This document shows, one piece after another, positions 17,582-25,376 of a stretch of DNA of 33,165 nt; within the stretch, counting starts at the first letter, position 1; each line of letters begins with the position of its first letter. Source of the stretch: Microbacterium testaceum (lineage in GTDB: Bacteria > Actinomycetota > Actinomycetes > Actinomycetales > Microbacteriaceae); the NCBI RefSeq assembly GCF_001476285.1, contig NZ_LDRU01000069.1, positions 1 through 33,165 on the forward strand. Direction: 5' to 3'. The translations under genes and the position numbers were made by a program. The notes under the pieces are model-generated. The model was not told the origin of the DNA. It saw only the letters and a list, made by a program, of their open reading frames with translations, and searched no databases.

Positions 17582-18620
17582 CCTCGGCCACACGCCGTGC
17601 CGAGGCAGCCCAGGAGAAGCGTTGCTCGTTCGCTCTTCCGCGCTGGGTGAGCTCGGCGCGCAGCGACTCGTCGCGATCGAGCCGCTCGATGCCGCGGCGC
17701 ATGTCGGCCACGTCGTGCGGATCCACCCACAGGACGGACTCGCCGAGCACTGCGGGGAGGGACGCGGCTCGGCTCGCGAGCACGGGAGTCCCCGCGCGCT
17801 GCGCCTCCAGCGGAGGGATGCCGAAACCCTCGTAGAGCGAGGGGAAGGCGAACGCCGTTGCACCGCGGTAGAGGGCGGCGAGCTCGTGGTCGTCGACGCG
17901 ACCGAGGAAGCGCACCCGCTCGGCACCCGCATCGCCTCGCCCGGATCGGAAAGCCCTCGCTTGGCCCCCGACGATCAGCAGACGGCGGATATGACGCAGC
18001 TCCGAGGACTCGAACGCCCGGAGGAGAGCATCGAAGTTCTTGTGCCTATTGGGGGAGGAAACCGCGAGGAGGTAGGGCTGCCCTTCGTCGTGCGCGGGTC
18101 CATCCGGGGAGAAACCGTTCGACACCGCATTGGGTACGACCCGAAGCTTTTCGGCGGGAACGCGATAGTGCTCGGCGATTTCGCCGGCGGAGAAGTCGCT
18201 GACGGTGAGCACTCGATCGCTCGTGCGCAGGAGAGGGGGGATGAGGACCCGATAGAGCAGGCGGAACGAGCGGGCGAAGCTCTCGGGGTGCCGGACGTAG
18301 GTGATGTCGTGGTGGGCGACGATCTGCGGTCGGTAGAAGGCGGGCCCGGTGCTCGCCAGGCCCAGGAGGAGCGGTGATCCGGATCGCCGCAGATAGGCAG
18401 GGAGGTCGAATTGCTCCCATGCGTGGCCTCCCCGTCGTCCGACGGGGACGATGCGCGCGCCCAGGTCGGCGTCGAGGAGCGTCACGGGCGGGGCTGCGAC
18501 GACGAGCGGAACGAGCGGCGCGAGTTCGCGTACGATCTCGCGGGCGAAACGCTGCACGCCGGTGGTGGCGTGGGCGAGGAATCGCCCATTGACGACGACC
18601 GCATCGCGGAGAGAGGTCAT
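17550..18620 (-). CDS. GT4-type glycosyltransferase (mannosyltransferase-like)
   Basis: This 356-aa GT-B enzyme starts with VVVNGRFLAHATTGVQRFA, typical of WbaZ/MtfB-like mannosyl- or rhamnosyltransferases. It contains the acceptor-side VAHHDITYVRHPE, then VSSPNRHKNFDALL in the donor domain and the complete E-x7-E motif YEGFGIPPLEAQRAG. The named sugars are guesses by family resemblance. ATG 18620 is preceded by GGAGA 7 nt upstream. The last 32 bp overlap the end of the glycosyltransferase gene on the other strand. Confidence 0.88.
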   Translation of the reverse strand: MTSLRDAVVVNGRFLAHATTGVQRFAREIVRELAPLVPLVVAAPPVTLLDADLGARIVPVGRRGGHAWEQFDLPAYLRRSGSPLLLGLASTGPAFYRPQIVAHHDITYVRHPESFARSFRLLYRVLIPPLLRTSDRVLTVSDFSAGEIAEHYRVPAEKLRVVPNAVSNGFSPDGPAHDEGQPYLLAVSSPNRHKNFDALLRAFESSELRHIRRLLIVGGQARAFRSGRGDAGAERVRFLGRVDDHELAALYRGATAFAFPSLYEGFGIPPLEAQRAGTPVLASRAASLPAVLGESVLWVDPHDVADMRRGIERLDRDESLRAELTQRGRANEQRFSWAASARRVAEVIAEVRAETA

Positions 18621-18970
18621 GCGAAGGTCTCCGGAGTTGAGGGCTGGCGTGATCGCTGGGCACGATCACCTCGACGCTCGCTCGCTCCCACGCCGAACGA
18701 AACGCGCCGCCACGGGTGACCGGAGGGGTGAAAGTCGGTTCCTGGCATCCGGTTCCGGGCGTAAGCGGGGGAATCCCGCCGAGGTCGACTCGTCATCTCG
18801 GAACTCCCACCCCGGGAGCCCGCGACCCCGTTCACGACCGAACTCACCTCGGTGTCAGATCGCTCTCGCCCGATCGAGGTCGGACGGGCGCTGCGGGCCG
18901 TCGAGCGGGCGTCCGGCACGATGACCCGAGCGGCCGTCGCTTCCGCAGTCGGCGGGTCGCAGGAGGAGCC
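18621..18970. other. 350-bp divergent intergenic region with small inverted repeats
   Basis: This space separates two divergent glycosyltransferase genes, so it must hold both promoters. I see no convincing coding frame. GTGATCG (18649-18655) and CGATCAC (18663-18669) form a perfect 7-bp inverted repeat 29 bp before the minus-strand start, a candidate operator. CTCCC/GGGAG at 18804-18818 forms a small hairpin. AGGAGG at 18961-18966 is the ribosome site of the plus-strand gene. No clear -10 or -35 was recognised. Confidence 0.5.
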
Positions 18971-20062
18971 ATGGCCCATATCGTTCTCGACGCGCGCGGG
19001 TACTTCACGACGACCGGGAGGTATATCCGCAAGCTCGTCGAGTGGCTCGCCCGCTGCCCCGATGACGACAACCGCTACACGCTGGTGCTTCCGGCCGACC
19101 GCCTCGCGGAATGGGTGCCACCGTCGCCGCGATTCCGTGCCGTGGGATCGGACGCCCCGTTCTTCTCGTGGGCGGAGCAGACGGATCTCGCGCGCCTCAT
19201 TCGGTCTCTGAAGCCGGACGTCGTGCACTTCTGCATGCAGCAACAGCCCGTTCTCCTCGGCGCCCCGAGGATCACGACCTTTCACGACCTCACGCTGCTC
19301 AAGATCCACAACCGCAAGAAGCCGCTCTTCGTGTCTCTGCTCCGTCGCGCCGTCGGAGCCGTGGCCTTCGCCGTCGTCGCCCACCGAGGATGCGCGAACG
19401 TCGTCGTCAGCCGCTACAGCGGCCGTGACCTGCGCCGATTCACCGGGGTGCCCGAGAGGAAGATCGTGCTGACCTACCCCGCGGCGGACCCCATCTCGGA
19501 GCCCGCGGTCGTCGTCACCGTTCCCTTCTCGCGCTTCGTCCTCTTCGTCGGCAACCAGGTGCCCTACAAGAACCTCGAGCGACTCGCCGTGGCGGTCGAA
19601 GAGCTCCGTCGCACCCATCCCGATGTCGGTCTGGTCGTCGCGGGGCGGATCGACGATGACGGCCGACTCCTCAGGGAACGACGGCCGGACCTCATGAACC
19701 GGGTGCACTTCGCGGGCTACGTCAGTGATGCGCAACTGCGCTGGCTCTACGAGAACGCGTCGGTGTACGCGTTTCCCTCCTTCTTCGAGGGATTCGGCCT
19801 GCCCGGCCTGGAGGCCATGCGACACGGCTGCCCGGTGGCCAGCAGCTCCGCGACCTGTCTTCCCGAGGTCTACGGCGATGCCGCGCGATACTTCCCTCCC
19901 GGTGACGTGCAGCGGATGGCGCGGGCGCTCGCCGAAGTCCTCGACGACCCGGAACTGCGTGAGGAGCTGGTGCGCCGGGGGCGCCGAAAGGCGGATGAAT
20001 ACTCGTGGGAACGGATGGCCGCCCAGACCCTCGCGACCTATCGGCGCGCCATCGACCGCTGA
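18971..20062 (+). CDS. GT4-type glycosyltransferase
   Basis: This 363-aa GT-B protein starts MAHIVLDARGYFTTTGRYI after a strong AGGAGG site. It has an acceptor-side TTFHDLTLLK segment, a donor-domain start FVLFVGNQVPYKNLERL, and the complete motif FFEGFGLPGLEAMRHG. It closely resembles alpha-mannosyltransferases of O-antigen and exopolysaccharide loci, but the sugar is not determined. It ends 15 bp from the end of the convergent GT2 gene, leaving almost no room for a terminator. The frame is open upstream, but those residues lack family character. Confidence 0.88.
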   Translation: MAHIVLDARGYFTTTGRYIRKLVEWLARCPDDDNRYTLVLPADRLAEWVPPSPRFRAVGSDAPFFSWAEQTDLARLIRSLKPDVVHFCMQQQPVLLGAPRITTFHDLTLLKIHNRKKPLFVSLLRRAVGAVAFAVVAHRGCANVVVSRYSGRDLRRFTGVPERKIVLTYPAADPISEPAVVVTVPFSRFVLFVGNQVPYKNLERLAVAVEELRRTHPDVGLVVAGRIDDDGRLLRERRPDLMNRVHFAGYVSDAQLRWLYENASVYAFPSFFEGFGLPGLEAMRHGCPVASSSATCLPEVYGDAARYFPPGDVQRMARALAEVLDDPELREELVRRGRRKADEYSWERMAAQTLATYRRAIDR

Positions 20063-20077
20063 TACCTCGCCGCGCGC

Positions 20078-21163
20078 TCAGGTTCCGATCCGGCCGCCGT
20101 CCCCGGGCAGGGGGTAACTGTGCCCCAGCCGCCCCCGGAGCCCGTCGACGCTGGCGTGCAGGATCGCGAGGAAGACCGGGAGGCGTCGAGCGATCACGGC
20201 GGCGACGAAGAGGAGTCCGAGCCGGACACCGACATTCACCGCGAGGCGAACGCGTGCAGCGGGGGATGAACCTGCTTGCTGGGCGCTGAGGAACGCGGCG
20301 TTGCGGTACTGGTAGCGCACGCGCCAGAGATCCGCGTCCGCGGTGCGGAGGATTCGCGGCAGGCGGAAGCGGCTGCGGGGCGGTTCGGCGGTGGCTCGCC
20401 AGTCGGTGGTGTCGCGGATCTCGATGTCGAGGCAGAGCCAGATGTCGACTCCCGCGGCGCGCAGACGCGCGGAGAAGGCGTTGTCGTCGGCGTACAGGAC
20501 GAAGTCCTCGGGTGGCAGCACGCACAACGCCGCCGTCGGGCGGGGGAGGTAAAGCCCTCCCCACATGGCGTTCGGGAGGTCGACCACACGAAAGACGCCG
20601 AGTTCGGTTCGCACGTCGGTGATCGACGACGTTCTGGCGACCACACGGCGACGGAAGACGTCCGTCGACAGGAACGCACCGGGCCGAAGCTCGGCGAAAG
20701 CGACCCTCGGCGACACGCCGGAGCGCAGTCGGGTGTGGACCGGGTTGACCGCGCGAAAACACGCGACGGCAACACGCTCACCGTCACCGGCACCGAGTCC
20801 GGCGGCGACGGCCTGAAGACCATGGAGAGCACCCGCGGGGAGAGGATTGTCGTCGTCGAGGATGAGGACGGGCGTGTCCCGGCGGTACGCCGCCGCAAGG
20901 GCCGCGCTGAACGCGGGGGCTGAGCCTCTGTTGCTCGCGAACAGGATCACCTCAAGGCGTCCCTCGGCGCGATCCGCGCACTCGCGCAGCCGTTCCTGCA
21001 CTCCGACTGATGCGCCGTTGCTGACGACGATCACGTCGGCCCGTTCGTCTGCGAGTACGGACGTGATCGTGGAGGACAGGCCGGAGTCCCATCGGTCGCC
21101 GTATGTCACGGTCACGACGGTCACCCGGCCGTCTGCGGAGGAGGTGGTGGAAGGGGTCGGCAT
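20078..21163 (-). CDS. GT2-type glycosyltransferase
   Basis: This 361-aa GT-A protein has VTVVTVTYGDR at residues 14-24, VIVVSNGAS, and the metal-binding LILDDDNPLP (DxD) near residue 100. A DDNAFSARLRAAG segment fits the acceptor or base region. The C-terminal 60 residues contain one or two hydrophobic stretches (LGLLFVAAVIA, LPVFLAIL) that could seat it at the membrane. It is expected to be inverting, with galactofuranose- or rhamnose-type transfer as a guess. ATG 21163 has TAGAAC 6 nt upstream, suggesting a leaderless start, with GGACGG between as a weak ribosome site. Confidence 0.85.
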   Translation of the reverse strand: MPTPSTTSSADGRVTVVTVTYGDRWDSGLSSTITSVLADERADVIVVSNGASVGVQERLRECADRAEGRLEVILFASNRGSAPAFSAALAAAYRRDTPVLILDDDNPLPAGALHGLQAVAAGLGAGDGERVAVACFRAVNPVHTRLRSGVSPRVAFAELRPGAFLSTDVFRRRVVARTSSITDVRTELGVFRVVDLPNAMWGGLYLPRPTAALCVLPPEDFVLYADDNAFSARLRAAGVDIWLCLDIEIRDTTDWRATAEPPRSRFRLPRILRTADADLWRVRYQYRNAAFLSAQQAGSSPAARVRLAVNVGVRLGLLFVAAVIARRLPVFLAILHASVDGLRGRLGHSYPLPGDGGRIGT

Positions 21164-21169
21164 CCGTCC

Positions 21170-21196
21170 GTTCTACGGGGGAGCGGTGACACCGCT
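21170..21196 (-). promoter_or_regulatory. Candidate promoter and palindrome of the GT2 gene
   Basis: On the minus strand TAGAAC (21175-21170) ends 6 nt before ATG 21163 and partly matches TANNNT. Just upstream, AGCGGTGACACCGCT at 21182-21196 is a perfect 15-bp palindrome with one central base, positioned where a repressor would block this promoter. The regulator is unknown. Confidence 0.4.
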
Positions 21197-21419
21197 GGTG
21201 CTTCCTCCGAAGAGGCGGTCCGGGTGTGGCGCGTACGGTAGCGCATCCGCGAGCCGGTCAGCCCGCAGGCGGTGGACTCTCGGTCGCGATGACTCACCCG
21301 ATTCGTCACCCGTCCGCCCCTCTGCCGTGACCCTCAGGAGCGGGCGACAGGGTGCCATACGGCTGTGGCATCGCCGAGGAGTATCGGTCGGTGGCATCCC
21401 TCGTCTCCGGTCTGATCGA

Positions 21420-22673
21420 ATGAGAGCCCTTCTGGGGCGACTCGTAGGGTTCGGTTCGCTCCCGCTGCTCGCCTCCCTCGCTCCTCTACTGCTCCTGGGG
21501 ATCGTGACGCGTTCGTGCACGGCGGACGAGTGGGCGGCCCTCAGCATCGGACAGGCGGTGGGTTCGTTCGCCACGGCGGCCACCATGTTCGGTTGGCAGG
21601 TGGTGGGCCCGCCGGCGGTGGCGCTCGCCGCAGGCGAAGAGGGGGCGCGGGAGATCTACGCGGCGAGTTGGTGGCTGCGAGCGGGCGTTTTCCTCACCGC
21701 CACTCCGAGTGCCGCGGTCGTGGCGGCGGGTCTCTCTCCGGCAGGGAACGCGGTGCTGGCGATCTCCATGTGCGCTTCTGCCGCCTTCGCGGGCATGTCG
21801 ATGACGTGGTACGCCATCGGCCGCGGGCGCCCCGGGATGATCACCATCTTCGAGGTGATACCTCGTCTCGCCTTTCTGACGCTGGGAGCGATCGTCGTCG
21901 CCCTCACCGGTCATGCCGTCTGGTACCCGGTGTCCGCTTTGGTCGGGGCAGTGGGCACCCAAGCGGTCTTCCACCGGCGGACCTTCCGCTGGACCGTCCC
22001 GCGGTGGCCCGGCCGCGCTGCTCTCACGGGTGCCTTGCGTCTGAGCGCCCCCGGCGCGGCTGTCGTCGTCCTCGGGGGCGTCCGATCCGCCGCTCCGATC
22101 CCGGCGGCGACATTCGTAAGCGATCCCGGCACCGTCGCGAGGCTCTCGTCGGCCGATCGGCTGTATCGCTACTCTCTCTTCAGCGTGTCAGCGCTGGGCG
22201 ATGCCCTGCAGAACTGGGTGCTCGAAGCCGGCGTGGGGGGACGTCGACATCACATCGCCCTTCTCCTCCACACGGTGCTCGGTGTGCTGGGCGCCGCGGG
22301 TCTCGGGCTCGTCGGACCGTGGGCGACGGCGGTCCTCTTCGGCGGCCACCTCGGAGCGACGAAAGAGCTCTTCGTCGGATACGCGGTCGCGTTCTTCTTC
22401 GTGTCGCTCGGCACGCCGCTCGTTCGAAACGTGCTGGTGCCGCTGGGCCGAACGCGTGCCGTCGTCGTCGCTGACGCGGCCGGGCTGGTGTGCGGTGCGG
22501 GGACCGCGTTCCTCCTTGTGCCCACGGTCGGGGTCGCGGGGATCCCCCTCGCGCTGGCCACCACCGAGGCCGCGGCGACGCTCGGCTACGCGCTCTCGGC
22601 GGTCATCGTGTCACGGGGTCTCAAGAACGGCGCGTCAGCCATGGGGGATCCCGGCGCGGCGAGGGCCGACTGA
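21420..22673 (+). CDS. Flippase-like polytopic membrane protein (Wzx/MATE-type candidate)
   Basis: This protein of about 417 aa has roughly twelve hydrophobic segments spread along its length, from LLASLAPLLLLGIV near the start to the last helix LGYALSAVIVS. Few charged loops interrupt them. The layout and neighbours (glycosyltransferases and a Wzy-like polymerase) fit a Wzx/MOP-type exporter that flips lipid-linked oligosaccharide units. Sequence-level identity to that family is not certain. The start ATG 21420 is chosen by protein character: no ribosome site or well-spaced -10 is visible, and upstream residues are hydrophilic frame noise. The last 88 bp overlap the convergent polymerase gene. 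Confidence 0.75.
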   Translation: MRALLGRLVGFGSLPLLASLAPLLLLGIVTRSCTADEWAALSIGQAVGSFATAATMFGWQVVGPPAVALAAGEEGAREIYAASWWLRAGVFLTATPSAAVVAAGLSPAGNAVLAISMCASAAFAGMSMTWYAIGRGRPGMITIFEVIPRLAFLTLGAIVVALTGHAVWYPVSALVGAVGTQAVFHRRTFRWTVPRWPGRAALTGALRLSAPGAAVVVLGGVRSAAPIPAATFVSDPGTVARLSSADRLYRYSLFSVSALGDALQNWVLEAGVGGRRHHIALLLHTVLGVLGAAGLGLVGPWATAVLFGGHLGATKELFVGYAVAFFFVSLGTPLVRNVLVPLGRTRAVVVADAAGLVCGAGTAFLLVPTVGVAGIPLALATTEAAATLGYALSAVIVSRGLKNGASAMGDPGAARAD

Positions 22674-23914
22674 CGACGCGAAAGCGAACCGAACGAGCGC
22701 GGCATCAACGCCGAGAAGGCGAGCAGGATCAAGGAGATCTGCCACTGCTGCTCATCGAACGAGAAACCCATGACGGCGAGGAAGGCCGTGGTGGACATCG
22801 CCAGCGCTCCGCCGCGCAGTGCCCACAGGAACACCCCGGCAAGGAGGACCAGAGCGGTCAGGCCGAACAGGGCGAACAGTGAGATGTACATGTTGTCGAA
22901 GTAGATGAGATTCCGCGCACCCCGCACCACCCCGGACCGGAAGAGCTCGGCAGTGCCGCCGGCGCCGGCGCCGATCCACAACCGCGCGTCCGGCTGCGAC
23001 CACAGCGATGACCACGAGTCGGCCACCAGTGTCCGGTGGACGAAGGACACGGAGGATCCGAAGCTGTCATCGAGGGACAGCAGCTTGGGGAGGTCCGTCA
23101 GGAGAGCACCGATGCTCAGGACCCCTGTGAGTGCGGTGAGGGCGAGCAATCGACGCCACCGCACGTTCGCCACGAGATAGGTGAGCAGAGCGACGAGCAG
23201 AGCCACGACGGCACTGCGCGTTCCCGACAGCGAGAGTCCTGCGAGGCTGACAGCGGCACCGAGGGCGAATCGCCATCGCCGCGTCTCGATGGCGGCGTGC
23301 AGAAGCACCAGCGTCGCGACACTGAGGAAAACGGCGAAGGGGATCGGATGACCGAAGCTGGCTTGCGAGCGTCCCGTCAACCACGGTACGAGCACGTTCG
23401 CCCGCTCGTCGATGCTCTCCAGCGAGCTCTGGCGCAGGGGCCACGCGGTATCGACCACTCTCAGCTGCTCGCAGAAGGCATACACCGTCACGATCAGGCT
23501 CAGCACGAGGAAGACCGTGGCGAGCGGCCGCAGATCAGCGTGACGCAGGTGAGGGACGATCATCGCGACAGCGATCGCCGTGCTGACCATCGCGATGTTC
23601 AGGATCGTCGAATCGGCGGAGAACTGCCCCACGGTTCGGAGGATCAACCATCCGCCGAAGAGCGCGAAGATCCCCGCTCCCCAGAGCGTGCCGCTCGCCG
23701 GGCGGAAGCCCGAGCGCACCTGCGCGGTCGCGCACAGGAGCACGACGGTCAGCAGGGCGGTCGAGGAAGACACCTGGTCGGTGACCGACATCACGGGAAC
23801 GAGCGCCGCGAGGACCACGCTCCCGCCGACCGCTCGGGCCGCAGCTGTCTCACGGGTCCCATGCAGCACGACGATCATGCAGCCGAGACAGACGGCGAGT
23901 GTGAGGAACGTCAT
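22586..23914 (-). CDS. O-antigen ligase/Wzy polymerase-like membrane protein
   Basis: This 442-aa protein has about eleven to twelve membrane helices and one larger extracytoplasmic loop (roughly residues 275-340), followed by the NLIYFDNMYISLFALFGL segment typical of the Wzy_C/O-antigen ligase family. It would polymerise or ligate oligosaccharide repeat units outside the membrane. ATG 23914 is preceded by AGGAG 4 nt upstream. It lies 57 bp downstream of the nucleotidyltransferase gene on the same strand, so they may be co-transcribed. The 3' end overlaps the flippase gene by 88 bp. Confidence 0.82.
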   Translation of the reverse strand: MTFLTLAVCLGCMIVVLHGTRETAAARAVGGSVVLAALVPVMSVTDQVSSSTALLTVVLLCATAQVRSGFRPASGTLWGAGIFALFGGWLILRTVGQFSADSTILNIAMVSTAIAVAMIVPHLRHADLRPLATVFLVLSLIVTVYAFCEQLRVVDTAWPLRQSSLESIDERANVLVPWLTGRSQASFGHPIPFAVFLSVATLVLLHAAIETRRWRFALGAAVSLAGLSLSGTRSAVVALLVALLTYLVANVRWRRLLALTALTGVLSIGALLTDLPKLLSLDDSFGSSVSFVHRTLVADSWSSLWSQPDARLWIGAGAGGTAELFRSGVVRGARNLIYFDNMYISLFALFGLTALVLLAGVFLWALRGGALAMSTTAFLAVMGFSFDEQQWQISLILLAFSALMPRSFGSLSRRQSALAAPGSPMADAPFLRPRDTMTAESA

Positions 23915-23971
23915 GAGACTCCTGCTGTTGTGGACATGTGGGCTCGTCGCCCTGCGACGTCTCGTGACGAG

Positions 23972-25150
23972 TCACTCATCGCTCGGTCTCCGGCTGCCGT
24001 GGAATCGGCTTCGAACCCAGGCGCGGGCGGCGCGAGTCAGCCGTCTCCGTCGCGCTGACGAGGCCGAGGTGATCGCGACGCCGGCGCGACGTTCCGACGC
24101 GAGCGCGACGTCGTCGTCGGGCCACAGCAGGCGGCGGGCGACGCGGAGACGAGCGGACAGGGGCAGGGTCTGCAGGGCGGTCCAGTACGCGCGCAGACGG
24201 TCGGGTCGACCGCGCCATGCCCAGTCGCGGGGCACCGCGTCTTCGGGAACGTGCACCCGCCTGCCGGTGATGATCGAGAGCTCGTCCCGCAGCACCGCGA
24301 TGGCGCCGAGATCCCTCGCATGTCGGAGAGGATCGTCAGCCGCCGCGAGCAGATTCTTCGCGGACGCGGACGTCGTCTCCGATCGTGGCCCCGCCCCGAT
24401 CTCCGGTCGGACGACATGGACAGCGGCGAGGACGGCGTGCGCATCCCTCGTGGGGACGGCGACCGCGACGCCGGCGTAGCGAACGTGGGTCGTGGTCGCG
24501 AAGACCGCCTCGAAGGCCTCGGAGTCGTCGAGCGTCAGCCCGGGGAAGCGGCGGTGGATGTCGATCTCACACCCCCAGGACGTAGGCGTCATCGTGGCGG
24601 TGTGGTGGACGGAGGTGCCCCGCCACGGGTCGGGTTCACGCTCCCACCCCCAGGGGGCGAGAGCGGCGGCCAGCTCATCCCACCGGGCGGGATCGCACCA
24701 GACGTCGACATCGCCGGAATGCTCGCGCTCACGCAGACCCTGGTGATGCAGGGCGGGCCCTTTCACGAACACGCACCGGATGCCGAGGGAGGCCGCGACG
24801 CGTTGGACGAGGGCGTAGACGAGCTCGTGCAGGGGAGAGGAGAGCGCCGGAGGATCGAGGCGCGTCACCGCGGCGGGATGGGTTCGCCCCAGGACCACCA
24901 GACCCTTGTCTCGGAGATGTTCGAGAACGACGTTCTCTTCCGGCGTGAACTCGCGAGGTGTGCGAGGCGCGTGACCGACGAGCTCGCGCCACAGCGTTGC
25001 GCCGTCGCCGACGAGGCAGAGCGCCGGCCCGGGGACGATCGGAACAGCGAGAACGTCCGCCTCGGCGGCCAGGGTCGGGATGCCACGCGCGTCGAGCGCG
25101 CCGAACGCCACGGGAATCCACCGCTCGTCGGGTGGGGGAGTGAAAGACAT
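23972..25150 (-). CDS. Nucleotidyltransferase-like protein with N-terminal PqqD-like segment
   Basis: This 392-aa protein has two parts. Residues about 30-95 read like a PqqD/RRE-type winged helix (LCLVGDGATLWREL, then FTPEENVVLEHLRDKGLV). Residues about 110-330 resemble the uncharacterised nucleotidyltransferase family PF14907: K130 in FVKGPALH and the metal pair D147/D149 in SGDVDVW, followed by ATMTPTSWGCEIDIHRRFPG. Family assignment is from memory of motifs. The C-terminal 60 residues are Arg-rich. ATG 25150 has GAGGA 7 nt upstream. It precedes the polymerase gene on the same strand, so a role in polysaccharide synthesis is inferred, but its target is unknown. A longer open frame upstream was not used. 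Confidence 0.75.
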   Translation of the reverse strand: MSFTPPPDERWIPVAFGALDARGIPTLAAEADVLAVPIVPGPALCLVGDGATLWRELVGHAPRTPREFTPEENVVLEHLRDKGLVVLGRTHPAAVTRLDPPALSSPLHELVYALVQRVAASLGIRCVFVKGPALHHQGLREREHSGDVDVWCDPARWDELAAALAPWGWEREPDPWRGTSVHHTATMTPTSWGCEIDIHRRFPGLTLDDSEAFEAVFATTTHVRYAGVAVAVPTRDAHAVLAAVHVVRPEIGAGPRSETTSASAKNLLAAADDPLRHARDLGAIAVLRDELSIITGRRVHVPEDAVPRDWAWRGRPDRLRAYWTALQTLPLSARLRVARRLLWPDDDVALASERRAGVAITSASSARRRRLTRAARAWVRSRFHGSRRPSDE

Positions 25151-25324
25151 GCGGCGGTCCTCGGGAAGGCGGGGTCGACCTCCCAGTGTGACCGCGACGA
25201 ATCCGGGCGGTCTGGTCGCGACGCGTCTTCCCGCGGGTGACCGCGCTGCAGTTCGCCCGCGACCCGGTGGCGTCTCACCCGTTCCGCCAGTTCGAGGGGA
25301 AGGTATCCCCGCCGACCGACGCGA

Positions 25325-25353
25325 GGGGGCCCGGGCGCACCGCCCGAGCCCCC
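25325..25353 (-). terminator. Strong GC hairpin downstream of the glycoside hydrolase gene
   Basis: GGGGGC-C-CGGGCG, a 3-nt loop, then CGCCCG-A-GCCCCC: 12 base pairs with one internal mismatch, 24 bp beyond the glycoside hydrolase stop. There is no T run, which is common for terminators of GC-rich actinobacteria. It sits in the 226-bp gap before the nucleotidyltransferase gene and should insulate it. Confidence 0.75.
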
Positions 25354-25376
25354 GCTCCTGAAGCCGTCGTCCGGAC

